Below, piece by piece: positions 1 to 10,177 of a DNA stretch of 64,000 nt. The notes beneath the pieces were generated by a model that was given only the letters and a program-made list of their open reading frames with translations, was not told the origin of the DNA and did no database searches. Within the stretch, counting starts at the first letter, position 1. Every line of letters begins with the position of its first letter. The stretch lies in the NCBI GenBank assembly GCA_902175065.1, contig CABIIJ010000065.1, positions 1 to 64,000 of the forward strand. Direction: 5' to 3'. A program made the translations under genes and the position numbers. The stretch is from an uncultured Comamonas sp. (lineage in GTDB: Bacteria > Pseudomonadota > Gammaproteobacteria > Burkholderiales > Burkholderiaceae_C).

Positions 1-158
1 GGTTTTTTGCTGCCTTGCCCGAAGGGTTGCCCCGCCAAGACAACATCTGCTGCGTTGCAAATCCTCGCCGCCCCACCAGGGCGACTGCGGTTTGCGCCTT
101 GCATCTGCCGCCCTGGTGGGGCAACGGGCACCATGAAAAGATCGTGAACAGGTTCTTA
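1..158. repeat. Truncated copy of a palindromic MITE-like element
   Basis: This stretch matches the right-hand 150 or so bases of the complete element at 9891-10162, with only scattered substitutions. It has the same inner palindrome and the same right terminal repeat, which ends in CAGGTTCTTA. The left part lies before the window. No transposase is encoded. It ends about 38 bases upstream of aroE, so it probably forms part of that gene's leader. Confidence 0.75.
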
Positions 159-195
159 GGTTTGAACCGGCACCCGCCCCAGCCTGGAGAGCACC

Positions 196-1047
196 ATGAC
201 TTCCCCTGACCTCTACTGCGTTTTCGGCCACCCCATTGCGCACAGCCGCTCGCCCTGGATTCACCGGCGCTTTGCCGAGCTGACCGGGCAGCACCTGGAT
301 TACCAGGCACGTTTGGCCCCGTTGGACGGTTTTGCCGACAGTTTGCGTGACTTTATCGCCCAGGGCGGCCAGGGCGCGAACGTCACCGTCCCGTTCAAGC
401 ACGAGGCGCACGCCTGCGCCCGGACGCGCAGCCAGCGCGTCGAGCTGGCTGGGGCGGCCAATACCCTGGTGATCGGGGCCGATGGACAGGTTCACGCCGA
501 CAACACCGACGGCCTGGGCCTGGTGGCCGACATCACGCGCAACGCCGGCGTGGCGCTGGCCGGGGCCGACGTGCTGCTGGTCGGCGCGGGCGGCGCGGCA
601 GCGGGCGTGCTCGGGCCGCTGATCGAAGAGCGGCCGCGCAGCATCACCGTGTGCAACCGCACCCGTGCCAAGGCCGATGCCCTGGCGCAGCGCCATCAGG
701 CGCTGGCCCATGCCGCCGGGGTGGCCCTGGCGGTGCAGGAGCAGGCCGCGCTGGCGGGCGATTTTTCCGTGGTCATCAACGCCACGGCGGCCAGTTTGCA
801 GGGCGGGAGCATTCCCATCGCCGCGCAGGCGCTGCGCCCCGGCGCCCTGGCCTACGACATGATGTATGGCCCGGCAGCGCAAGGCTTTCTCGCCTGGGCG
901 CAGCAGCATGGCGCAGTGGCCCGCGACGGCCTGGGCATGCTGGTGGAGCAGGCCGCAGCCGCTTTTGCCCTGTGGCGCGGCGTGCAGCCGCCCGCCGCCC
1001 AGGTGCTGGCCGAGCTGCGGGCGCAATTGGCGTCCTCCGGGGCATGA
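196..1047 (+). CDS. aroE: Shikimate dehydrogenase
   Basis: AroE reduces 3-dehydroshikimate to shikimate with NADPH in cytoplasmic aromatic amino acid synthesis. The 283-residue length is close to the family norm. The N-terminal substrate domain shows the AHSRSP shikimate-binding segment (residues 15-20), the NVTVPFK motif with catalytic Lys68, and the NTDG motif with Asp103. The Rossmann part carries VGAGGAA near residue 128. The start is supported by a GGAG Shine-Dalgarno. The stop overlaps the mtgA start (ATGA), so the two are translationally coupled. A dispersed palindromic element lies immediately upstream and may carry or modify the promoter. Confidence 0.96.
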   Translation: MTSPDLYCVFGHPIAHSRSPWIHRRFAELTGQHLDYQARLAPLDGFADSLRDFIAQGGQGANVTVPFKHEAHACARTRSQRVELAGAANTLVIGADGQVHADNTDGLGLVADITRNAGVALAGADVLLVGAGGAAAGVLGPLIEERPRSITVCNRTRAKADALAQRHQALAHAAGVALAVQEQAALAGDFSVVINATAASLQGGSIPIAAQALRPGALAYDMMYGPAAQGFLAWAQQHGAVARDGLGMLVEQAAAAFALWRGVQPPAAQVLAELRAQLASSGA

Positions 1048-1778
1048 CCGCGCTGAAAACCTTCGTCGCCGGGCTGGAGCGCTGGCTGCTGGCCGTGATC
1101 GCGGCGGGCGTGCTGCTGCAACTGTTTTTCGTGCTGCGCATCGCGCTCATGGCCTGGTGGGCGCCGCAATCGACGGCTTTCGAGCGCAGCCAGTTGTGGC
1201 AGCACTGGCAGTCGGGTGCGGCAACGCCCTGGCGCCAGCAGTGGGTGGATTACGCGCAGATCGCCCCGGCGCTGAAAAAAGCGGTTTTGACCGCAGAAGA
1301 CGACTTGTTCACCGAACATGACGGCGTGCGCTGGCAGGCGATCGAGAAAGCCTGGCAGCGCAACCAGCAGGCGCAGGCCAAGGCCGACCAGGGCAGCCAG
1401 CCGGCCAAGGTCTACGGCGGCTCCACCATCACCCAGCAACTGGCGAAGAATTTGCTGCTTTCCGGCGAGCGCAGCCTGCTGCGCAAGGGCCAGGAGCTGG
1501 TGCTGACCTTTCTGCTGGAGCAGTTGCTGGACAAGCGCCGCATCCTGGAGCTGTACCTGAACCATGCCGAATGGGGCCAGGGCATCTTTGGCGCCCAGGC
1601 GGCGGCGCAGCATTACTTCAGGAAACCGGCCAGCCAGCTCACCACGCTGGAGGCGGCCCGCCTGGCGGTCATGTTGCCGCGCCCGCGCTATTACCAGCAA
1701 CATTGGCAATCATCGGCGTATCTCAACCAGCGCTCCCAGGCGATTGCCCGGCGCATGGCGGCAACGGACATCCCTTGA
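1044..1778 (+). CDS. mtgA: Monofunctional peptidoglycan glycosyltransferase
   Basis: MtgA polymerises lipid II into glycan strands at the outer face of the inner membrane and has no transpeptidase domain. The 244-residue protein has one N-terminal membrane anchor (about residues 12-32). The GT51 signatures follow in order: AEDDLFTEHDG with the catalytic Glu, then GGSTITQQLAKNL, then RKP and EAARLAVMLPRPRYY. The frame is open further upstream, but inside aroE. The ATG that overlaps the aroE stop gives the normal MtgA length and membrane anchor, so it was chosen. Pairing with aroE suggests a shared transcript rather than a functional link. Confidence 0.94.
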   Translation: MTALKTFVAGLERWLLAVIAAGVLLQLFFVLRIALMAWWAPQSTAFERSQLWQHWQSGAATPWRQQWVDYAQIAPALKKAVLTAEDDLFTEHDGVRWQAIEKAWQRNQQAQAKADQGSQPAKVYGGSTITQQLAKNLLLSGERSLLRKGQELVLTFLLEQLLDKRRILELYLNHAEWGQGIFGAQAAAQHYFRKPASQLTTLEAARLAVMLPRPRYYQQHWQSSAYLNQRSQAIARRMAATDIP

Positions 1779-1785
1779 ACTCTTT

Positions 1786-1946
1786 GAACGTGTTTACGAT
1801 CTCCACGCGGGTGTGCAGTCGCGGCCTCGGGCGCTCTGCGGCGTTGCAAATCCTCGCCATAGCACCGCTATGGCTGCGGTTTGCGCCTTGCAGCCCATCC
1901 CGATCCGCATCCTGCACCCCTTCGCGCTGAGATCGTAAATACGTTC
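1786..1946. repeat. Palindromic element with imperfect terminal repeats
   Basis: The element is about 160 bases. Its ends are inverted repeats: GAACGTGTTTACGATCTC on the left, and on the right the complement of GAACGTATTTACGATCTC, with weaker matching further in. The core holds GGCGTTGCAAATCCTCGCC, then a small ATAGCACCGCTAT hairpin, then CTGCGGTTTGCGCCTTGCA. The same core occurs at 1-158, 9891-10162 and 43024-43194. It fills most of the mtgA-ruvC gap and encodes no convincing protein. Confidence 0.75.
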
Positions 1947-2039
1947 TTATAAACAGGAGCACCTGCCGCGCGTACTCTCTTGTTTTCAGATAGTTTTATT
2001 CTTGTAATTGTTTATTCACCAGCGGAAACAGCTCACTTT

Positions 2040-2597
2040 ATGCGAATTATTGGTATCGACCCCGGCTTGCAGACCACCGGCTTTGGCATCATCGACTGCC
2101 AGGGGCGGCAGTTGCAGTACGTGGCCAGCGGCACCATTCGCACCACGCGCACGCCGGGGGTGGAACTTGGGGATTTGCCGGCGCGGCTGAAAATCATTTT
2201 TCAAAGCCTGGGCGAAGTCGTGCAGCGCTACCAGCCCGGCGTGGCGGCGGTGGAGATCGTGTTCGTCAACGTCAATCCGCAATCGACCCTGCTGCTCGGG
2301 CAGGCGCGGGGCGCGGCCTTGACGGCGCTGGTAGCGCACGATCTGGCCGTGGCCGAATACACGGCCTTGCAGATGAAGAAGGCCATGACCGGCAATGGCC
2401 GCGCCGCCAAGGCGCAAATCCAGGCCATGGTGCAGCACATGCTGCGCCTGCCCGGCCTGCCCGGGCCGGACGCGGCCGACGCGCTGGGACTGGCCATCAC
2501 CCACGCCCATGCCGCCCCCATGCTGGACAAGCTGGCCAGCCAGGCCAGCCTGCAGCGGCGCCAGTACGCCATGCTCAAGGGCGGGCGGGTGTATTGA
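2040..2597 (+). CDS. ruvC: Holliday junction resolvase RuvC
   Basis: RuvC is the endonuclease that cuts Holliday junctions after RuvAB branch migration. From the ATG at 2040 the protein is 185 residues, and its N-terminus MRIIGIDPG is the family's classic start. The acidic catalytic set is visible: Asp7, Glu72 (in AAVEIVFVN), and Asp144 with Asp147 (in [16 protein letters not shown]). An in-frame extension to 1980 exists, but it has no homologous look and begins at the edge of the repeat. The Shine-Dalgarno is weak (GGAA well upstream). No ruvA or ruvB is adjacent, so the gene stands apart from its partners here. Confidence 0.95.
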   Translation: MRIIGIDPGLQTTGFGIIDCQGRQLQYVASGTIRTTRTPGVELGDLPARLKIIFQSLGEVVQRYQPGVAAVEIVFVNVNPQSTLLLGQARGAALTALVAHDLAVAEYTALQMKKAMTGNGRAAKAQIQAMVQHMLRLPGLPGPDAADALGLAITHAHAAPMLDKLASQASLQRRQYAMLKGGRVY

Positions 2598-2695
2598 GGT
2601 CGTATTGGATGGTGTTCGCATCTAAAAAGTGAAAGATGACGACAGAAGAAAGCGTCATTTCCGTACTCTCCCGCCGTCATTTCAGCGCTTTCCTA

Positions 2696-2774
2696 CCGTC
2701 ATTCCCGCGCAGGCGGGAATCCAGTGCGCCCGATGAACGCTGTCGCTGGATGCCCGCCTGCGCGGGCATGACGG
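2696..2774. repeat. Inverted repeat of the GTCATTCCCGC type
   Basis: The left arm CCGTCATTCCCGCGCAGGCG (continuing GGAATCCAG) pairs with a right arm reading CTGGATGCCCGCCTGCGCGG (continuing GCATGACGG). The spacer is about 21 bases. Two partial CCGTCATTTC copies precede it at about 2670 and 2683. Elements of this look are dispersed in many proteobacterial genomes. It would form a strong hairpin on either strand between ruvC and the nuclease gene. Confidence 0.8.
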
Positions 2775-3368
2775 GTGGTCATTGTTTGTTGTATTGAAGA
2801 AGAAAGTTGGCACAGTTTGCAGAAGTTGTTGAACGATAGGCGCGTGCGTCTGGGCTTGGCTGCCTGGCTGCTGCTGGCTGCGTGCGTCGCGCAGGCGGCG
2901 GGCAGTTTGCACGGCAAGGTCGTCGGCGTGGCCGATGGCGATACCGTCACAGTGCTGGACGCCAGGAAAAAGCGCCACAAAATCCGCTTGCAAGGCATCG
3001 ACGCGCCCGAGCTGCGCCAGGCGTTTGGCCGCAAGTCCAAGCAATCGCTGTCCGATCTCGTGTTCGGCCAGCCGGTCAAGGTCGTGCTCCAGCAGCGGGA
3101 CCGCTACGGGCGCTGGCTGGGCAAGGTCATGGTGGCCGACCCCGGCTGCCGCGCTGCCCGATGCCCGCTGACGCTGGATGCCGGGCACGCCCAGCTCACC
3201 CGGGGGCTGGCCTGGTGGTACCGCGCCTACGCCAGGGAGCAAAGCGCAGCCGATGCGGCGGCCTACGAACGGGCCGAGCAGGAGGCCCGCGCCCGCCGCG
3301 CCGGCCTGTGGCAAAGCGCCAGGCCGACACCGCCCTGGGCCTGGCGGCGCAAACACGCGTCCTCCTGA
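2775..3368 (+). CDS. Secreted thermonuclease-family (SNase) protein
   Basis: This is a staphylococcal-nuclease-like protein, expected to hydrolyse nucleic acid outside the cytoplasm. The fold signatures are GVADGDTVTV, then RLQGIDAPELRQAFG with the catalytic Arg and Glu, then DRYGRWLGKV with the second Arg. A hydrophobic signal segment (RLGLAAWLLLAACVAQAAG) precedes the domain, so export is likely. The start is uncertain. GTG at 2775 directly follows the inverted repeat and gives 197 residues; TTG at 2829 or GTG at 2844 would leave a more ordinary signal peptide. The cleavage site is probably after the AQA motif. Confidence 0.85.
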   Translation: MVIVCCIEEESWHSLQKLLNDRRVRLGLAAWLLLAACVAQAAGSLHGKVVGVADGDTVTVLDARKKRHKIRLQGIDAPELRQAFGRKSKQSLSDLVFGQPVKVVLQQRDRYGRWLGKVMVADPGCRAARCPLTLDAGHAQLTRGLAWWYRAYAREQSAADAAAYERAEQEARARRAGLWQSARPTPPWAWRRKHASS

Positions 3369-3444
3369 TGCCATTGCCTCCATCCCCGTTCCCACTCCGG
3401 GTTTACGCCGAGACGGGGAATGCGTTCTGATACCCTTGGCCGCT

Positions 3445-4056
3445 ATGCGTACTGCCAGATACCAGGATTCAAGCCTGGAAATTGCCGAGACTGCCGCCCG
3501 CCTGATCGTCGAAGAGGGGCTGGAGTGGGGCGCGGCCAAGCGCCGCGCCGTCAAGCAACTGGGCCTGCCCGTGCGCACGGCCCTGCCCGACAACGTGCTG
3601 CTCGAAGACGTGGTGCGGGATTATCTGGCGCTGTTCTGCGCCGATACCCAGCCGCACGAGCTGCGGGCGCTGCGCGAGCTGGCGCTGGTGTGGATGCAGC
3701 GGTTGCAGGACTTTCGCCCGCACCTGACCGGTGCCGTGTGGCGCGGCACGGCCACGCGGCTGTCCGATATTTATCTGCAATTGTTTTGCGATGACCCCAA
3801 ATCGGCGGAAATAGCCTTGATCGACCGCCAGGTGCGCTTTGACGTCAGCCAGGTGCCCGGCTTCAAGGGGGCGCTGGTCGATGCCCTGAGCATCCACAGC
3901 CTGTGCCAGCCGCTGGGCGAGATGGTCGGCATCCACCTGCTGATCCATGATTTTGACGAGCTGCGCGGCGCCCTGAAGCCCGACAGCCAGGGCCGCAGCC
4001 CCCGGGGGGATCTGCACGCCTTGCAAACCTTGCTGGCCGAGCAGGAGGAACCATGA
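3445..4056 (+). CDS. Uncharacterised protein upstream of tlpA
   Basis: The function is not recognised. The 203-residue protein begins MRTARYQDSSLEIAETAARL and is soluble and helical by composition, with no signal peptide or membrane segment. The stretch RGTATRLSDIYLQLFCDD (about residues 99-116) resembles the GS-x-DhD core of minimal nucleotidyltransferases, but the second acidic residue is missing. A degenerate NTase fold is therefore only a guess. The frame is open back to 3178 inside the nuclease gene; the ATG at 3445 is preferred because upstream residues look like a shadow of that gene. The stop overlaps the tlpA start (ATGA), implying coupled translation. Confidence 0.7.
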   Translation: MRTARYQDSSLEIAETAARLIVEEGLEWGAAKRRAVKQLGLPVRTALPDNVLLEDVVRDYLALFCADTQPHELRALRELALVWMQRLQDFRPHLTGAVWRGTATRLSDIYLQLFCDDPKSAEIALIDRQVRFDVSQVPGFKGALVDALSIHSLCQPLGEMVGIHLLIHDFDELRGALKPDSQGRSPRGDLHALQTLLAEQEEP

Positions 4057-4625
4057 CTGTAGAAAAAACCAAGCCGCCGGCCTCGCGCCGCCACTGGCTG
4101 CTGGCCGCCGGCGGTGTCGCCGTGACCGCTGGCGTCGGCATCGGGGTATGGCAGCGCGTGCGCCCCAAGGCCGAGCTGGAGGCCGCCCTGGATGCTTTCT
4201 GGGCGCAGCAATGGCCTACCGCTACCGGGGAAATGGTCGCTTTGCGCCAGTACCGGGGCGGCCAGCCGCTGCTGGTGAACTTCTGGGCCACCTGGTGCCC
4301 GCCGTGCGTGGAGGAGCTGCCGCTGCTCGACCGCTTTGCCCGGGCGCAAAACCAGGGCACAGGCCAGGCCGCAGGCCAGGGGGTGCGCGTGCTGGGCATT
4401 GCGGCCGACAAGGCCGCCAGCGTCACCCGCTGGTTGCAGCGCCAGCCGCTCGGTTATCCGGTGGTGATTGCCGAGACCGGCGGCGTGGCCGTGACCCGCA
4501 CCCTGGGCAACAGCAACGGGGGGCTGCCGTTTTCCCTGCTGTTCGATGCTGCCGGGCAGCTCCGGCAGCGTAGAATCGGCGCCTTCTCCGAGGAAATCCT
4601 GCAGCGCTGGGCTGCTGCCGTTTAG
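4053..4625 (+). CDS. TlpA-family thiol:disulfide oxidoreductase
   Basis: This membrane-anchored periplasmic thioredoxin-like protein probably keeps cysteines reduced, for example during cytochrome c or cytochrome oxidase assembly. An N-terminal segment (residues 15-33) is a signal anchor preceded by RR. The thioredoxin domain carries the WCPPC active site with Cys82 and Cys85, preceded by LLVNFWAT. The cis-Pro region appears near GGLPFSLLFD. The length of 190 residues is normal for the family. It is coupled to the uncharacterised gene upstream. No cytochrome maturation genes are adjacent, so the substrate is unknown. Confidence 0.88.
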   Translation: MTVEKTKPPASRRHWLLAAGGVAVTAGVGIGVWQRVRPKAELEAALDAFWAQQWPTATGEMVALRQYRGGQPLLVNFWATWCPPCVEELPLLDRFARAQNQGTGQAAGQGVRVLGIAADKAASVTRWLQRQPLGYPVVIAETGGVAVTRTLGNSNGGLPFSLLFDAAGQLRQRRIGAFSEEILQRWAAAV

Positions 4626-4773
4626 CCGCAGATAGCGACAAAGGTCTGCAACAGCGCACCGTCATAGAAAAATTCCACGATGACGTTGATTGAAAATAGC
4701 TACCGAAGAACGCAAAAGGCCCAAATTAAGGTACATTCGCGCCCTTGTTCAGTCTTTAGCTGTTGGAGCTTTC

Positions 4774-5232
4774 ATGGATCTGCGTAAACTCAAAACCCTC
4801 ATCGACCTGGTGTCCGAGTCCAATGTCTCGGAGCTGGAAATCACCGAGGCCGAGGGCAAAGTCCGCATCGTCAAAAGCGCTGGCGTCGTGCAGCAGTTCG
4901 TCGCTGCCGCTCCCGTGGCTGCGGCCCCTGCACCGGCGGCGGCGCCCGCTGCCGCCCCCGTGGCGGAATTGCCGGCCCCGGCCGCCGCTGCCGTCACCGG
5001 CCACCAGGTCAAGTCGCCCATGGTGGGCACTTTCTACCGCGCTTCCAGCCCCGGAGCCAAGCCGTTCATCGAAATCGGCGCCCAGGTCAAGGAAGGCGAC
5101 GTGCTGTGCATCATCGAGGCCATGAAGATCCTCAACGAGATCGAGGCCGACAAGTCCGGCACCGTCACCCGCGTGCTGGCGGAAAACGGCCAGGCGGTCG
5201 AATACGGCCAACCGCTGTTCGTGATCGAGTAA
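4774..5232 (+). CDS. accB: Biotin carboxyl carrier protein of acetyl-CoA carboxylase
   Basis: AccB carries biotin between the carboxylase (AccC) and the carboxyltransferase (AccA/AccD) to make malonyl-CoA. The protein is 152 residues. An N-terminal dimerisation region ([16 protein letters not shown]) is followed by an Ala/Pro linker (about residues 44-73) and the biotinyl domain, whose CIIEAMKIL motif puts biotin on Lys118. TTGGAG upstream supports the ATG at 4774; an in-frame extension to 4690 has no family match. About 150 bases of non-coding leader precede it. Unlike most accBC operons, the gap to accC is 218 bases and holds an inverted repeat. Confidence 0.97.
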   Translation: MDLRKLKTLIDLVSESNVSELEITEAEGKVRIVKSAGVVQQFVAAAPVAAAPAPAAAPAAAPVAELPAPAAAAVTGHQVKSPMVGTFYRASSPGAKPFIEIGAQVKEGDVLCIIEAMKILNEIEADKSGTVTRVLAENGQAVEYGQPLFVIE

Positions 5233-5233
5233 T

Positions 5234-5355
5234 CGTCATCACTCATTCCACTTCCATATCAATAGAGTACGCGAAGGCGAAGCGCAGACATTACTGGCGT
5301 AAGGCCAGCGAAGCCGACAAAGTAATCTATTGATCTGGAATTGGAATCACTGACG
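5234..5355. repeat. Imperfect inverted repeat between accB and accC
   Basis: The left arm (5234-5270, including CATTCCACTTCCATATCAAT) is matched by the complement of the right arm (5322-5355, including ATTGATCTGGAATTGGAATC). Between them is a smaller hairpin around CTGGCGTAAGGCCAG. The structure begins one base after the accB stop. It could terminate, stabilise or differentially process the accB-accC message. It does not share the core of the other repeat families in this window. Confidence 0.7.
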
Positions 5356-5450
5356 TGGGCGCCAGCACGGAAATCATTGTGGATGGCGTCAGCGTCGTGC
5401 AGGACGAACTCGCCCCGCTGCGGGCGCGAAACAACGAGGAGCCTTCTTTC

Positions 5451-6806
<1,356 letters not shown>

Positions 6807-6840
6807 TGCCATTTCCTTTTCGTCAGAACTACCAGAAAAC

Positions 6841-6920
6841 ATAGCTATCACCGCTTGCCAATAATGGATTTCAGGATTGAATGATTCTGAACCCCTTGTT
6901 TGGCAAGCGGTGATAGCTAT
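6841..6920. repeat. AGCTATCACCGCTTG-type hairpin repeat
   Basis: The ends are a perfect 20-base inverted repeat: ATAGCTATCACCGCTTGCCA at 6841-6860, with its complement at 6901-6920. The 40-base middle contains TTTCAGGATTGAATGATTCT. It belongs to the same general family as the hairpins at 22343, 32391, 54480 and 61304, with diverged arms. It lies between accC and prmA, ending 23 bases before the prmA ATG. Confidence 0.85.
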
Positions 6921-6943
6921 TAACGTTATAGAAAGCCCCCGCC

Positions 6944-7831
6944 ATGTTTGAACTGATCCTGATGTGCCCCCAAGAACAGGTGGAAGACGTGAGCGACGCG
7001 CTGGACGCGCTCGATGCCCTGAGCGTCTCGGTCGAGGACATGGATGCGCACACCGACGCCGAGCAGGCCCTGTTCGGCGAGCCGGGTATGCCCGCCCCCA
7101 AGGACGGCTGGAACCGCAGCCGCATCACCGCCCTGTTCCAGGAACGCGCCGGTGCCGACGAAGCGGCGCGGCTGCTGGCCCTGCAGGACTTCTTCACCGG
7201 CTGCGAAGTGCTGGGCATCCAGCCGTTGCAGCAGCAGGACTGGGTGCGCCTGACGCAGGCGCAATTCCAGCCGGTGGACATCACGCCCGACTTCTGGATC
7301 GTGCCCACCTGGCATGAATTGCCCGAAGCCGCCAGGGTCAGCATCCGCCTGGATCCCGGCCTGGCCTTCGGCACCGGCACCCACCCCACCACGCGCATGT
7401 GCCTGCGCTGGATTGCCCGCCAGCCGGCAGGCAGCCTGGGCCGCGTGCTGGACTACGGCTGCGGCTCGGGCATCCTGGCCATCGGCGCAGCCAAGTTCGG
7501 GGCGCAGGCCATCGACGCCGTGGACATCGACCCCGATGCCGTCACCTCCTGCCAGCTCAACGCCCAGGCCAACCACGTCCAGTTGCACGCCGGGCTGCCC
7601 GACCGGGCCAGCGGCCAGTACCAGACCGTGCTGGCCAACATCCTGGCCACGCCGCTGAAAGTGCTGGCCCCGCTGCTGTGCAGCCATGTCCAGGCAGGCG
7701 GCCACCTGGTGCTGGCCGGTATCCTGGAGCGCCAGACCGAGGAGCTGATCGACGCCTACGCCCCCTACCTGCCCCTGCAGGTCGCCGACAGCGAGGACGG
7801 CTGGGTGCTCATGACCGCGCAGCGCCAATAA
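6944..7831 (+). CDS. prmA: Ribosomal protein L11 methyltransferase
   Basis: PrmA trimethylates lysines and the N-terminus of ribosomal protein L11 using S-adenosylmethionine. The 295-residue length is normal. An N-terminal substrate-recognition domain is followed by DPGLAFGTGTHPTTRMCL, a PrmA hallmark, and the SAM-binding motif LDYGCGSGILAIGAAKFG around residue 168. NILATPLKVLAP follows. The ATG is preceded by GAAAG at a workable distance. Methyltransferase clustering with accBC and the downstream zinc-ribbon protein is common in this bacterial group. Confidence 0.96.
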   Translation: MFELILMCPQEQVEDVSDALDALDALSVSVEDMDAHTDAEQALFGEPGMPAPKDGWNRSRITALFQERAGADEAARLLALQDFFTGCEVLGIQPLQQQDWVRLTQAQFQPVDITPDFWIVPTWHELPEAARVSIRLDPGLAFGTGTHPTTRMCLRWIARQPAGSLGRVLDYGCGSGILAIGAAKFGAQAIDAVDIDPDAVTSCQLNAQANHVQLHAGLPDRASGQYQTVLANILATPLKVLAPLLCSHVQAGGHLVLAGILERQTEELIDAYAPYLPLQVADSEDGWVLMTAQRQ

Positions 7832-7867
7832 ATCGGCGCCTGCGGCAGCTTCTACAATCGCCGGGCC

Positions 7868-8953
<1,086 letters not shown>

Positions 8954-8973
8954 CTGTTTGAGAAAGATTGCGT

Positions 8974-9882
8974 ATGACCGCCCTGATCTGCGGCTCCCTG
9001 GCGTTTGACACCATCATGGGCTTTGAAGGCCGCTTTGCCGACCAAATCCTGCCCCAGCAGCTGCACATCCTGAATGTGTCCTTTCTGGTGCCTTCGCTGC
9101 GCCGCGACTTTGGCGGCTGTGCGGGCAACATCGCCTACAGCCTGAAGCTCCTGGGGGGCGAGCCCCTGCCCATGGCCACCGTCGGGCAGGACGGTGCCGA
9201 CTACCTGCAGCGCCTGCAGGGCCTGGGCATCCGCACCGGCTGCGTCCGGGAGGTGCCGGACAGCTACACCGCCCAGGCGATGATCATGACCGACCGCGAC
9301 AACAACCAGATCACCGCCTTTCACCCCGGGGCGATGAACCAGGCGCACCTGAACACGATCGACGCCAGCCTGGGGGCAAAAATCGCCATCGTCGCCCCCG
9401 ATGGCCGCGATGCCATGCTGCAGCACGCGGCGCAATTGCAGGCGGCGGGCATTCCTTTCGTTTTCGACCCCGGCCAGGGGCTGCCCATGTTCAATGGCGA
9501 GGAACTGCTCACCTTCATCGACCAGGCTACCTGGATCGCGGTCAATGACTACGAAGCGCAAATGCTGTGCGAGCGCACCGGGCTGGACCTGGCTGCCCTG
9601 TCCGGCAAGGTGCAAGGATTGGTCGTCACCCTGGGCGCCCAGGGCTGCCAGGTCTGGCAGCAGGGGCAGGTGACGGAGGTGCCTGCCTGCACGCCCAAGG
9701 CGGTGGTCGACCCCACGGGCTGCGGCGATGCCTGGCGCGGTGCCCTGCTGTTCGGCCTGCTGCAAGGCTGGGATCTGCCCCGCTGCGCCGCCCTGGGCAA
9801 CCGCCTGGGGGCATTGAAAGTGGCGGCCCAGGGGCCGCAGAACTACCAGCTGGACTTTGACCCCTTAAACTGCGCCGGGTAG
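8974..9882 (+). CDS. PfkB-family sugar or nucleoside kinase
   Basis: The protein is a ribokinase-fold kinase of 302 residues. It shows the N-terminal GSLAFDTI start, the glycine-rich RRDFGGCAGNIAYSLKLLGG substrate segment, and the C-terminal anion-hole signature DPTGCGDAWRGALLFGL with catalytic Asp. The substrate is not certain. Betaproteobacterial proteins of this type are often annotated as adenosine or carbohydrate kinases, and the overall look is closer to bacterial adenosine kinase than to fructokinase. ATG at 8974 is preferred over TTG at 8968, with GAGAAAG upstream. It sits 20 bases behind the DUF3426 gene, so it is likely co-transcribed. Confidence 0.85.
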   Translation: MTALICGSLAFDTIMGFEGRFADQILPQQLHILNVSFLVPSLRRDFGGCAGNIAYSLKLLGGEPLPMATVGQDGADYLQRLQGLGIRTGCVREVPDSYTAQAMIMTDRDNNQITAFHPGAMNQAHLNTIDASLGAKIAIVAPDGRDAMLQHAAQLQAAGIPFVFDPGQGLPMFNGEELLTFIDQATWIAVNDYEAQMLCERTGLDLAALSGKVQGLVVTLGAQGCQVWQQGQVTEVPACTPKAVVDPTGCGDAWRGALLFGLLQGWDLPRCAALGNRLGALKVAAQGPQNYQLDFDPLNCAG

Positions 9883-9890
9883 CACACACG

Positions 9891-10162
9891 TTAGAACCTG
9901 TTTGCGATCTTTTCATGGTGTCCGCAAGGCAGCAAAAGGCCGCAATCCAGGCGCGTGCCGCAGCTCAGGCTGGTGGCCTGAGCAAGGTGCGCAACGACGA
10001 GTGCGGTTTTTTGCTGTCTTGCCCGAAGGGTTGCTCCGCCAAGACAGCATCTGCGGCGTTGCAAATCCTCGCCGCCCCACCAGGGCGACTGCGGTTTGCG
10101 CCTTGCATCTGCCGCCTTGGCGGAGCAACGGGCACCATGAAAAGATCGTAAACAGGTTCTTA
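9891..10162. mobile_element. Complete MITE-like palindromic element with terminal inverted repeats
   Basis: The ends are near-perfect inverted repeats of about 29 bases: the left begins AGAACCTGTTTGCGATCTTT (continuing TCATGGTG) and the right mirrors it with one or two differences. An inner palindrome runs from GTTGCTCCGCCAAG to CTTGGCGGAGCAAC and encloses the shared GTTGCAAATCC core. No transposase or convincing reading frame is present, so any movement would need help in trans. It ends about 15 bases before the ATG of the MHYT kinase, so it forms nearly the whole leader of that gene. No clear target duplication could be assigned. Confidence 0.8.
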
Positions 10163-10177
10163 GAGAAAAGGGGGCCT

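Noticed and set aside
15-209. Short peptides sharing a VANPR...AVCAL pattern in the palindromic elements (also near 10022 and 1840)
   Set aside because: The similarity follows from the repeated DNA itself. Starts, ribosome sites and frames are not conserved, so a coding role is unlikely.
9902-10177. N-terminal extension of the MHYT kinase frame by 92 codons
   Set aside because: The extension runs through the MITE-like element from a TTG. The ATG at 10178 has a good AAGGGGG site and starts the MHYT region.
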